DNA of 13,804 nt from Gammaproteobacteria bacterium (GTDB lineage: Bacteria > Pseudomonadota > Gammaproteobacteria > Pseudomonadales > UBA7434), in NCBI GenBank assembly GCA_024280785.1, contig JAJRPK010000472.1:1-13804 (forward strand), read 5' to 3'. Below the pieces are notes generated by a model. It saw only the letters and a list, made by a program, of their open reading frames with translations. It was not told the origin of the DNA and did no database searches. A program made the position numbers and the translations under genes. Shown piece by piece: positions 6,915 to 13,767 of the stretch (positions are counted from its first letter, which is position 1; each line of letters opens with the position of its first letter).

Positions 6915-7043
6915 CTTCGATTCAATAATATCGCCGCTGCGAATATTACTCAATGTGGATGCAGAGCAGGAATAAGAGGCCAGCTCGATGGAGCCGGTAC
7001 TGAATCGTCTAGATAAGGGAGGTCGTGATACGCTAATTTTGCG

Positions 7044-7247
7044 CTAAGCGGCGTAATAAAGATCTGGATTACTGTTGAGTAAATCATCGAGAGACTCGCT
7101 GAGAATAGAACGAGTCATTGTGAGGCAGCTACCGCAACGTTTTCCCAAGCCTAGTGAATGCTGCAAAGTCTTCACCGAATGAGCGCCACCAGCTACCGCT
7201 TTACGGATCTGTTCATCAGTGACTTTATTGCAAACGCATATGTACAT
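7044..7247 (-). CDS. bfd: Bacterioferritin-associated ferredoxin
   Basis: Bfd is a small [2Fe-2S] protein that docks on bacterioferritin and reduces its stored ferric iron so that it can leave. The 67-residue product shows the four cluster Cys residues in the family pattern: C4 and C6 (MYICVC) plus C38 and C41 (KRCGSC). LGLGKRCGSC is the typical second half of the site. Tyr2, an interface residue in Pseudomonas Bfd, is kept. It sits upstream of bfr in the same direction but 346 nt away, with separate promoters, as expected if storage and release respond oppositely to iron. No Shine-Dalgarno sequence is evident before ATG 7247. Confidence 0.96.
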   Translation of the reverse strand: MYICVCNKVTDEQIRKAVAGGAHSVKTLQHSLGLGKRCGSCLTMTRSILSESLDDLLNSNPDLYYAA

Positions 7248-7283
7248 GGCAATTCGCTGGGAATAGTGAGTAGATACTACCTA

Positions 7284-7311
7284 AGTTTATACAAACGATA
7301 ACCATTGTCAA
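7284..7311 (-). promoter_or_regulatory. bfd promoter overlapped by a Fur box
   Basis: On the minus strand a consensus TTGACA (7311-7306) is followed after 16 bp by TAAACT (7289-7284), or after 14 bp by TATAAA. The 15-bp element CGATAACCATTGTCA (7296-7310) matches the Fur 7-1-7 consensus at about 12 positions with good two-fold symmetry. It covers the -35 and spacer, so iron-loaded Fur would be expected to repress bfd. Confidence 0.65.
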
Positions 7312-7420
7312 CTGCAGATTATTCGTATTACGTTTAGTGTTAACTAATTGACAGGTTGACTGTGAGTTTTGTAGACATTAAGAGGCTGTGTAGATGGCTG
7401 CTCAATTACCACGATAAGGC

Positions 7421-8146
7421 TTATGCACCGGGGTCGGAAGTAGCATCACCCGGACTGTGGGGGGGGATGAGTGGCCAGCCACCTAAGTGCTTCCACCTAT
7501 TGATAATATGGCAAAAGAGCTCGGCTGTTTTCTCTGTGTCGTATCTCGCACTGTGGGCTTCTTTATTATCGAATTCGATGCCGGCGACGTAACAGGCTTT
7601 TGCCAGAACCGTTTGCCCAACCGCAAGGCCCGATAGAGTGACGGTGTCAAAGCTGGAGAAGGGATGAAACGGGCTGCGTTTGATGCCGCAACGCTCGACA
7701 GCAGCATTTAAAAACCCTTGATCAAATGACGCATTGTGGGCAACTAAAATGGCTCGTTTGCAAGCAACAGATTTCATTTCGACACGGATATGTTTAAACA
7801 TATCGTGTAATACATCGTGCTCGGATTGGGATGGCCGCAATGGGTGGTAAGGGTCGATGCCGGTAAACTCTAGCGAAGCAGGGTCAATATTGGATCCTTC
7901 AAAAGGCTTAACGTAATAACTGTAGGTCTCGCCGCACAGGAGTTCTCCGTGTTCATCCATTTTGATAATGGTTGCGGCAATTTCAAGCATGGCATCGGTT
8001 TGCGCATTGAACCCCCCCGTTTCAATGTCGACGACGATGGGCAGGTAGCCGCGGAAACGTTCAGCGATAGACGCTGGTGTGACGTTGGCAGGCTCTAAAT
8101 CGGATGGATTGGCGCTTGGTTCTGGATTATTAATAGCGTCATTCAT
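7421..8146 (-). CDS. rnt: Ribonuclease T
   Basis: RNase T is a 3'-5' DEDDh exonuclease that trims the ends of tRNA, 5S and 23S rRNA and turns over the tRNA CCA end. With ATG 8146 the product has 241 residues, somewhat longer than E. coli RNase T because of N- and C-terminal tails. The catalytic residues are visible: D40 and E42 in VVDIETGGF, D142 in NASFDQ, and H198 and D203 in EAHSARYDTE. The FHPF motif and the C-terminal NRWKHLGGWPL are also diagnostic. A TTG at 8164 would add six residues. ATG 8146 is preferred because it overlaps the pyrC stop as TAATG, with GGAG at 8162-8159, pointing to translational coupling. The last residues (about 227-241) are proline-rich and not conserved. Confidence 0.95.
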   Translation of the reverse strand: MNDAINNPEPSANPSDLEPANVTPASIAERFRGYLPIVVDIETGGFNAQTDAMLEIAATIIKMDEHGELLCGETYSYYVKPFEGSNIDPASLEFTGIDPYHPLRPSQSEHDVLHDMFKHIRVEMKSVACKRAILVAHNASFDQGFLNAAVERCGIKRSPFHPFSSFDTVTLSGLAVGQTVLAKACYVAGIEFDNKEAHSARYDTEKTAELFCHIINRWKHLGGWPLIPPHSPGDATSDPGA

Positions 8147-9192
8147 TAATCGATTAGACTCCAAAGGATGTCTTGCTGTGCTCTTAACGGGATTAACTTA
8201 TCGTCCGACATGTCGAAGTGGCTGGGTGCTTGCCAAGTTTTTTTCTGTAAGGTAATGAGTTGAGTATTGCGCGGGAGTTGATAAAAATCGGCGCCATAAA
8301 AACTGGCGAAGCCCTCTAACTTATCTATTGCATTGGCCAAATCGAAGGCTTCAGCGTACAACTCAATGGCCGCAAAAGCTGTATAGGCGCCCGCGCAGCC
8401 ACAGGCACTTTCTTTGCTATGTTGCGGGTGTGGGGCCGAATCAGTACCGATGAAAAACTTTTTGTTGCCACTTGTTGCCGCTTGTATCAGCGATTTCTGG
8501 TGCAATTCGCGTTTTAAAATGGGCAGGCAATAGTAGTGGGGGCGAATACCGCCGGCGAGCAAGTGATTGCGATTATATAAAAGGTGATGGATGGTAATGG
8601 TGGCAGCAATATTGTCATTGGCCGATTGAACAAAATCAACGGCTTGTTGGGTCGTGATGTGTTCAAAAACTATTTTGAGCTCGGGAAAGTCACTAACCAA
8701 TGGCGTTAGTATTTGATCGATAAACTTTTCTTCGCGGTCAAATATATCGACATGGCTATCGGTGATTTCACCATGAATACTAAAGACCAAGCCATTTTTT
8801 TGCATTTCTTCTAGTGCAGGATAAATATTCTTTATGTCAGTCACGCCCGAATCTGAATGGGTAGTGGCACCCGCCGGGTAAAGTTTTGCCGCGTGAACGA
8901 ACCCGGATTGCTTTGCCTGTCGAACGGTGTCGGCTGAAGTATTATCAGTAAGATAAAGTACCATTAACGGGTCGAGCGTCAATTGAAGATCTAAAGCTTC
9001 AATAATGCGCTGACGATACTGCTGTGCTTGTACCGTGTTGGTAACAGGCGGAAGCAAATTGGGCATGACAATGACACGACCGAACTGCTTGGCTGCGTCG
9101 TTAACCGTGCGCGCAAGAGCTGGGCCATCTCGTAAATGGATGTGCCAATCGTCGGGTTGAACAAGGGTAACGGTCGGTGTTGCTGAATTCAT
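8146..9192 (-). CDS. pyrC: Dihydroorotase, class II
   Basis: PyrC closes carbamoyl aspartate to dihydroorotate in pyrimidine synthesis, in the cytoplasm. The product has 348 residues, the same length as E. coli PyrC. Zinc ligands and catalytic residues are in place: H17 and H19 in DWHIHLRDG, the carboxylated K103 in AAKLYPAGATT, H140 in SIHGE, H178 in FEHIT and D251 in GTDSAPH. The class II C-terminal domain is intact. The stop codon overlaps the rnt start (TAATG), so both are one transcription unit. AAGG at 9202-9199 is a well-spaced ribosome site, but it and the start codon lie inside a perfect palindrome, which may allow translational control. Confidence 0.97.
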   Translation of the reverse strand: MNSATPTVTLVQPDDWHIHLRDGPALARTVNDAAKQFGRVIVMPNLLPPVTNTVQAQQYRQRIIEALDLQLTLDPLMVLYLTDNTSADTVRQAKQSGFVHAAKLYPAGATTHSDSGVTDIKNIYPALEEMQKNGLVFSIHGEITDSHVDIFDREEKFIDQILTPLVSDFPELKIVFEHITTQQAVDFVQSANDNIAATITIHHLLYNRNHLLAGGIRPHYYCLPILKRELHQKSLIQAATSGNKKFFIGTDSAPHPQHSKESACGCAGAYTAFAAIELYAEAFDLANAIDKLEGFASFYGADFYQLPRNTQLITLQKKTWQAPSHFDMSDDKLIPLRAQQDILWSLID

Positions 9193-9206
9193 TAAAGGCC
9201 TTTAAT
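9191..9206 (-). promoter_or_regulatory. Palindrome spanning the pyrC ribosome site and start codon
   Basis: ATTAAAGGCCTTTAAT is a perfect 16-bp palindrome. In the mRNA, six A-U pairs could form around a GGCC loop, covering part of the Shine-Dalgarno sequence and the AU of the AUG. E. coli pyrC is known to use a leader hairpin that hides its ribosome site. Here the stem is weak, so the role is uncertain. Confidence 0.45.
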
Positions 9207-9215
9207 TTAGATGAA

Positions 9216-9224
9216 AAGATAGCA
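9216..9224 (-). promoter_or_regulatory. pyrC extended -10 promoter
   Basis: On the minus strand TGC-TATCTT (9224-9216) fits an extended -10 element, and the -35 region is weak. The predicted start near 9209 gives a very short leader of about 18 nt, so the transcript would begin at the palindrome over the ribosome site. Confidence 0.45.
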
Positions 9225-9262
9225 CATTTGGACAGGCGAATGTTAAAAATGGCTTCTATGGT

Positions 9263-9290
9263 TAAAGATATGGGGGTTGTCTGCCGATAA
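9263..9290 (+). promoter_or_regulatory. Sigma-28 (FliA) promoter of motY
   Basis: TAAA (9263-9266) and GCCGATAA (9283-9290) are separated by 16 bp. The -10 octamer is identical to the flagellar sigma-28 consensus, and the spacing is one base over the usual 15. It lies 46 bp before the motY start, on the correct strand, so motY probably belongs to the late flagellar regulon. Confidence 0.8.
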
Positions 9291-9336
9291 CGGAAGATAG
9301 CTTATTGTCCTATTTGAAGATTAAAGACCTATTACC

Positions 9337-10251
9337 TTGAAAATTTTGATTCAATCCACCGCCATTCTGGGGCTGCTTGCGGCCTCTATATTTGCCCAAG
9401 CGCTGACCTATCATCCGCGAATGGACCAAGCGCTCTGGATTTCTAATTCGTCGGTACTTAAATGTCGGATAATTCAGCCGATTCCCTCGTTTGGTAGGGC
9501 GGTTTTTGATCGAACTGCAGGTAGACCCCTACGGTTTTATCTCGAAACAGTATCCAACCCGATGGAGCAAGGGCAGGCGTCATTAGCTTCTGTTGCCCCT
9601 AGTTGGAACCCAGAGTTAGAGAAAACAGATTTGGGCTTGGTCAAAGTATCCAAAGGGGCGATACCGGTAGAGCTTGAGGACGGTTTGTCTACCCGGCTAT
9701 TAGCTGAATTGTTTAAGGGTAAATCACCGCTCTTTACCCGCCGCTCATGGTACGGAGATGATCAAGCGATAGAAGTGGCGCTGTCTTCGATAACCTTCCG
9801 AGAGGCTTACTCTGAATACCGTCAATGCCTGGCATTGCTGATGCCGGTTGGCTACGACCAGCTGGGTCGGTCTCGCGTTTATTTTGACAGTGATTTGTGG
9901 GAACTGACCCCGGAAACGCTCGAATGGCTAGCGCTAATAGCTCAATATATTATGGCAGATACAGATTTAGACAGAGTCTTCATCGATGGCCATACGGATG
10001 ACACTCACAGTACCTCATATAATATAAGCTTATCCAAATTGCGTGCCGAGGCTGTGACGGAGTTTTTGGTCAAGCGAGGGGTCTCGAGAAACCAGATTAC
10101 CACTCGCTACCATGGCGAACGATTCCCGGTAAAAACTAATAAAACGGTCGTGGGGCGAGAGCAGAATCGTCGGGTTACCCTTCGTCTTGAAACTGTGGGC
10201 GAAAGAATTTCTAAAGAGCAGCGGGCCAAGGATAAGCTAACTACGCGGTGA
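9337..10251 (+). CDS. motY: Flagellar stator-associated protein MotY (OmpA-like C-terminus)
   Basis: MotY forms the periplasmic T-ring that holds stator units around a polar flagellar motor. The 304-residue precursor has a signal peptide with likely cleavage after AQA (residue 22). The MotY-specific N-domain includes CRIIQPIPSFGRAVF (43-57) and QAIEVALSSITF (143-154). A peptidoglycan-binding OmpA-like domain follows at about 175-285, with IDGHTDDTHSTSYN (216-229) and the EQNRRV motif (275-280). Cys43 and Cys164 match the known disulfide pair of Vibrio MotY. The start is TTG at 9337: an in-frame TAA at 9322 excludes an earlier one, and the signal peptide begins here. The tail after 288 is charged and ends in an 11-bp repeat array containing the stop. 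It is divergent from pyrC. Confidence 0.95.
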   Translation: MKILIQSTAILGLLAASIFAQALTYHPRMDQALWISNSSVLKCRIIQPIPSFGRAVFDRTAGRPLRFYLETVSNPMEQGQASLASVAPSWNPELEKTDLGLVKVSKGAIPVELEDGLSTRLLAELFKGKSPLFTRRSWYGDDQAIEVALSSITFREAYSEYRQCLALLMPVGYDQLGRSRVYFDSDLWELTPETLEWLALIAQYIMADTDLDRVFIDGHTDDTHSTSYNISLSKLRAEAVTEFLVKRGVSRNQITTRYHGERFPVKTNKTVVGREQNRRVTLRLETVGERISKEQRAKDKLTTR

Positions 10252-10306
10252 CTATGCGCCAACTATGTGTCAACTACGTGCTAACTACGTGCTAACTACG
10301 TGCTAA
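10241..10306 (+). repeat. Six-copy 11-bp tandem repeat over the motY stop codon
   Basis: Six contiguous 11-bp units start at 10241, 10252, 10263, 10274, 10285 and 10296. The last three are identical (CTACGTGCTAA); the first three each differ at three positions. The first unit encodes the end of motY and its TGA stop; the rest are downstream. Identity rising away from the gene suggests recent expansion at the far end. Confidence 0.93.
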
Positions 10307-10479
10307 AAGATATAAACTAATTTTCTCTCCGGTCTGGCTTTTCGACCTGCTCTTATCTCTGTAAGAAACTCCTTTTTGTTATTTTCTAAGTGATAATACC
10401 GCTTAATCGGTAGCTTCCTGCCCGTGCCTTCAGCCGCTTTTTTCGATAGACTACACACTTCTATCCAAGATCCCAAATT

Positions 10480-10507
10480 TTGAGAGTAAAAGTCAGCGGG
10501 TTATAAA
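10480..10507 (+). promoter_or_regulatory. argG promoter with duplicated -10 segment
   Basis: TTGAGA (10480-10485), a 16-bp spacer and TATAAA (10502-10507) each match consensus at five of six positions. The segment GGTTATAAAC occurs twice (10499-10508 and 10514-10523), a 15-bp period that also duplicates the TATAAA. Confidence 0.5.
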
Positions 10508-10531
10508 CGCTGCGGTTATAAACATTGGTAG

Positions 10532-10550
10532 CAGATAGTGTTTCTATCTG
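10532..10550 (+). promoter_or_regulatory. Perfect inverted repeat in the argG leader
   Basis: CAGATAG (10532-10538) pairs exactly with CTATCTG (10544-10550) around TGTTT. No T-run follows, so it is not an intrinsic terminator. It could be a leader hairpin or a protein site. Confidence 0.5.
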
Positions 10551-10608
10551 ACAGCTAATACGAGCAAAGATTAATATTAAGATTAAATGGTAAGTAGGAA
10601 AAAATAGT

Positions 10609-11826
10609 ATGAGTGATGTTAAAAAGGTCGTGTTAGCTTATTCCGGTGGGCTAGATACTTCAGTGATTGTAAGGTGGTTACAAGAGACCTACCAATGTGA
10701 GGTCGTTACATTTACTGCCGATATTGGCCAAGGCGAAGAGGTAGAGCCAGCAAGAGCTAAAGCGCAGGCGCTCGGCGTTAAAGAGATTTACATCGATGAT
10801 ATGCGCGAAGAATACGTACGCGATTTTGTCTATCCGATGTTTCGTGCCAACGCAATTTATGAGGGTGAGTACCTGTTGGGAACGTCTATAGCGAGGCCAT
10901 TAATTGCCAAGCGTCTTATAGAAATTGCCAACGAAACGGGCGCTGACGCTATTTCACATGGAGCGACCGGTAAAGGCAACGATCAAGTACGATTTGAGTT
11001 GGGTGCCTATGCGCTAAAGCCGGGCGTTCGTGTTATTGCACCTTGGCGCGATTGGGATTTGACATCGCGCGACACATTGTTGGCTTACTGTGAAAAACAT
11101 GATATTCCCGTTGAAATGAAGCGCGGCAAGAAATCGCCTTTTTCTATGGACGCGAACTTATTGCATATTTCTTACGAAGGCGGCAACTTGGAAGACCCTT
11201 GGTCCGAGCCCGAAGACGATATGTGGCGTTGGTCGGTCGCGCCAGAAAATGCGCCCGATACTCCAACCTATATTGAACTTAGCTACCAGCGTGGCGATAT
11301 TGTGGCGATTAACGGAATACAAAAAACGCCAGCTGAAGTGTTAGCAGAGCTTAATATAGTGGGCGGCGATAATGGCATTGGTCGTCTCGACATAGTAGAA
11401 AATCGTTATGTTGGCATGAAGGCGAGAGGTTGTTATGAAACTCCAGGCGGGACAATAATGTTACGAGCGCATCGAGCTATCGAGTCGATTACCCTCGACC
11501 GTGAAGTAGCGCACTTAAAAGACGAATTGATGCCGCGCTATGCGTCATTGATTTATAACGGTTATTGGTGGTCACCAGAACGAAAAATGTTGCAGGCTGC
11601 CATCGATGATTCTCAGAAGAATGTAAGCGGTGATGTTCGTCTAAAGCTATATAAAGGTAATGTTACGGTTGTAGGACGAAAATCGACAGAAAGCTTATTC
11701 GACGAAGCCATTGCTACTTTTGACGATGATGAAGGAGCTTATAATCAAAAAGATGCCGAAGGGTTTATAAAACTTAATGCGCTGCGCATGCGTATTGCCG
11801 CGAATAAAGGTCGTACTTTAGATTAG
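10609..11826 (+). CDS. argG: Argininosuccinate synthase
   Basis: ArgG joins citrulline and aspartate with ATP to make argininosuccinate, the penultimate step of arginine synthesis. The 405-residue product has the usual bacterial type I length. The ATP pyrophosphatase loop AYSGGLDTS is at 10-18. GTSIARPLIAK (91-101) and GATGKGNDQVRFE (118-130) form the substrate and nucleotide sites, and FSMDANLLHISYEGGNLEDP is the further family signature. ATG 10609 has AGGA at 10596-10599, nine bases upstream. The gene has its own promoter and leader and is separated from motY. It converges on regA with only 5 bp between the stop codons, so read-through from each side would make antisense RNA against the other. 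Confidence 0.98.
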   Translation: MSDVKKVVLAYSGGLDTSVIVRWLQETYQCEVVTFTADIGQGEEVEPARAKAQALGVKEIYIDDMREEYVRDFVYPMFRANAIYEGEYLLGTSIARPLIAKRLIEIANETGADAISHGATGKGNDQVRFELGAYALKPGVRVIAPWRDWDLTSRDTLLAYCEKHDIPVEMKRGKKSPFSMDANLLHISYEGGNLEDPWSEPEDDMWRWSVAPENAPDTPTYIELSYQRGDIVAINGIQKTPAEVLAELNIVGGDNGIGRLDIVENRYVGMKARGCYETPGGTIMLRAHRAIESITLDREVAHLKDELMPRYASLIYNGYWWSPERKMLQAAIDDSQKNVSGDVRLKLYKGNVTVVGRKSTESLFDEAIATFDDDEGAYNQKDAEGFIKLNALRMRIAANKGRTLD

Positions 11827-11831
11827 ATTGT

Positions 11832-12389
11832 TTAACACTGCACAGGCTTCTTTTTCAGTTTACGTTGCAGCGTACGACGATACATCCCCAGCACTCTAGC
11901 TGTAGCTGAAATGTTACCGGCATTTGCAGCTAGTGTTTTTTGTATATACTCCCACTCTAACCGGTCAACTGAAGGTTGTTTAATAGGAGTGTCAACTAGA
12001 GTGGATTTTTGAGTATTGCTTTCTTCAAAGGCCTGAAGAATTTCTTCGGCCGAGGCAGGTTTACACAAGTAGTTAACGGCACCACGTTTCATCGCCTCCA
12101 CAGTAGTAGCGATACTTGAATAGCCTGTGAGTACAATAATTTTAAGGTCACTGTTGATTTGTAATAATAGGGGAATTAATGAAAGCCCCGATTCTTTTCC
12201 CATATTTAGGTCGAGTACAGCATGGCTAAACGCGGTTTGATATCCAGCGGGTAATTCATTGCATAGTGCAATAGCTTGGTCAATTGAGTGAGCCGATGTC
12301 GTATTTTCCCCGCGGCGTTCTAATGAGCGTGAGAGTATCGAGCAAAATACCTCGTCGTCATCAACTAACAAAAAATGGGTCTGTAGCAT
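11832..12389 (-). CDS. regA: Redox response regulator of the RegA/PrrA/RoxR family
   Basis: This transcription factor is phosphorylated by the neighbouring sensor and switches energy and redox genes. The 185-residue product has a receiver domain (about 1-122) with acidic pocket D10-D12, phospho-acceptor D60 in VLDLNM, T88 and K110. A short linker leads to a Fis-type helix-turn-helix (about 145-180) ending in RRTLQRKLKKKPVQ. This compact receiver plus Fis layout without an AAA domain is specific to the RegA/ActR/PrrA/RoxR group. Residue 170 is Tyr (GMYRRTLQRKL), where this family normally has His. GAGG at 12397-12394 precedes the ATG by five bases. It lies 43 nt after regB in the same operon. 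The symbol could equally be roxR or prrA. Confidence 0.93.
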   Translation of the reverse strand: MLQTHFLLVDDDEVFCSILSRSLERRGENTTSAHSIDQAIALCNELPAGYQTAFSHAVLDLNMGKESGLSLIPLLLQINSDLKIIVLTGYSSIATTVEAMKRGAVNYLCKPASAEEILQAFEESNTQKSTLVDTPIKQPSVDRLEWEYIQKTLAANAGNISATARVLGMYRRTLQRKLKKKPVQC

Positions 12390-12432
12390 AAGGCCTCTAA
12401 CGATTTACATTGAAATCAATAATGTCAATGAG

Positions 12433-13767
12433 TCAACGATGAAAAACAGGGATCTGTACAGTGGCTTCGGCACCACCTTGAGCTAAATTACTAAGTCGAA
12501 GCTGACCGCCATGGCGATTAATACTGATATTAGATAAAAACAATCCAAACCCCAAGCCTTTATTGCTTCCGCCGGACTGTTCTGACAGCGGTTGCCTAAT
12601 CGGTTGGAGCAAAATATTGTCGGGTATCCCTGCACCACGATCAGTAATAGTAATGTTGACACTGTCAGCCGCTGCGTTTTCCAGTGTTAAGGTGCTAGTC
12701 GAGATATTGACGGCCACGTATCCGGGGCTTGCATTTGCCGCATTATTTAATAGGTTGGTTATTGCTTGCGCCAATGATTCGTCGCATTGAATAAGTGCTG
12801 TTTGCTGCTCTGGCGCAAAATCTGAAAGGACTCTCACATCTGGGCGAAGTGCATGCCACTTGGCAATGCAAGTGTCCATCCATTGGTCGACGCAGACAAC
12901 AGTTTTTTCTCCCGCTTGGGTTTGTTGAGCAGTTAAGACCAGTTTTTTTAAACTTAACCGACACTCTTCGATCTGAGATTTTATCAGTGTAATATCTCTT
13001 TGATCTTGTTCGTTTAACTTCTCTTTTAAGCTGTATTCCAGTTCGTCGATTAACAGTTTTAAGCTATTGAGCGGAGTGCCCAATTCATGTGCGGTTCCCG
13101 CCGCTAAAGTGGCTATGGATAGAATTTGTTCATCGTGCAGTTGAGATTCTCGTTGCTGGTTAATAGATTTTTCCTGACGTCGAATAGCCTCGGCCATACG
13201 AGAAACAAACCACGCAATGAGCAAAGCGCTGACTATAAAATTAAACCACATGCCCAAATAATGAGGATTAAATGCAGCCTGCTGGGCTGCTGCATATGAC
13301 ATATCTCCGTGCTGGCTATGAGAGAAAAAGCTTAGTGGTTGATAGAAGAAAAGCAGTAAAGAATAAGCACCAACCGCAAGGCCGGCAATTGAAGCGCTGT
13401 ACCAACGGGGCAGAGTTGCAGCGGCAATGCTCAGTGGTACCAAAAAGTACGACACAAACGGGTTGGTAGCACCGCCGGTAAAATAGGTCAGTGCCGATAT
13501 GAAAAGGGCATCGGCAATAAGTTGGAGGGCAAATTCTAGCTCAGTAACGGGGCGGGCTAACCGCAGCCGGATAAGCGTGAGTAAAGTAAGGGATGCTTGC
13601 AGGCCAATGACGGTGGCTATGGCGGGGATCTGCGCTTGAATATTCAAAAAGGCATTGCCGTAAATTACAGCAAGAGCCATAAATGCGATCACGATGAACC
13701 GAATAAAGCACAATTGTTTGAGATTTTGCGTGAGCGCCGCTAATGTAAAGGGCGCGGTAGAGTGCAT
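12433..13767 (-). CDS. regB: Redox sensor histidine kinase of the RegB/PrrB/RoxS family
   Basis: RegB senses the redox state of the quinone pool in the inner membrane and phosphorylates RegA. The 444-residue product has about six hydrophobic helices (within 20-190). The quinone-associated heptad GGATNPF is at 98-104. The dimerisation box AAGTAHELGTPLNS places the phospho-acceptor at H227. A Cys at 269 (IEECRLSLKKL) matches the redox-active Cys of the family. The ATPase domain shows N-box NLLNNAANAS (338-347), DRGAGI (376-381) and GLGFGLFLS (404-412), so unlike the PAS protein at the left end this kinase looks active. ATG 13767 fits the family start, but the frame stays open to the window edge without another start codon, so a few extra residues cannot be excluded. 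The symbol could equally be roxS. Confidence 0.93.
   Translation of the reverse strand: MHSTAPFTLAALTQNLKQLCFIRFIVIAFMALAVIYGNAFLNIQAQIPAIATVIGLQASLTLLTLIRLRLARPVTELEFALQLIADALFISALTYFTGGATNPFVSYFLVPLSIAAATLPRWYSASIAGLAVGAYSLLLFFYQPLSFFSHSQHGDMSYAAAQQAAFNPHYLGMWFNFIVSALLIAWFVSRMAEAIRRQEKSINQQRESQLHDEQILSIATLAAGTAHELGTPLNSLKLLIDELEYSLKEKLNEQDQRDITLIKSQIEECRLSLKKLVLTAQQTQAGEKTVVCVDQWMDTCIAKWHALRPDVRVLSDFAPEQQTALIQCDESLAQAITNLLNNAANASPGYVAVNISTSTLTLENAAADSVNITITDRGAGIPDNILLQPIRQPLSEQSGGSNKGLGFGLFLSNISINRHGGQLRLSNLAQGGAEATVQIPVFHR

Larger units (their letters stand above)
6698..7043. other. Intergenic region between bfd and bfr
   Basis: These 346 nt hold the bfr promoter and a Fur-like site, both read on the minus strand. 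An imperfect hairpin CCAGCTC-GATG-GAGCCGG lies near 6980-6998 but has no proper T-run on the bfd side, so it is not called as a terminator. No coding region was seen. Confidence 0.5.
10252..10608. other. motY-argG intergenic region
   Basis: The region starts with the 11-bp repeat array and ends with the argG leader. Between them (about 10307-10480) the plus strand is pyrimidine-rich, with no clear terminator, operator or gene. A 10-bp palindrome TTAATATTAA (10571-10580) lies near argG but does not match a proper ArgR box. Confidence 0.5.

Noticed and set aside
6980..6998. Hairpin after bfd as a terminator.
   Set aside because: The stem has an A-C mismatch and no T-run follows on the minus strand.
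8147..8164. TTG at 8164 as the rnt start.
   Set aside because: ATG 8146 overlaps the pyrC stop as TAATG and has GGAG upstream; the TTG overlaps that ribosome site and adds only six non-conserved residues.
10241..10306. The 11-bp array as a CRISPR or iteron origin.
   Set aside because: There are no spacers between units, the unit is too short for CRISPR, and no replication gene is adjacent.
10303..10500. A minus-strand frame open for 65 codons between motY and argG, with a Lys/Arg-rich, protein-like translation.
   Set aside because: No ATG, no ribosome site and no family recognised. The strand is purine-rich, which by itself suppresses stop codons and gives Lys, Arg and Glu.
10571..10580. 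TTAATATTAA as an ArgR box before argG.
   Set aside because: It lacks the TGAAT and ATTCA halves of the arginine operator; it is only an AT-rich palindrome.
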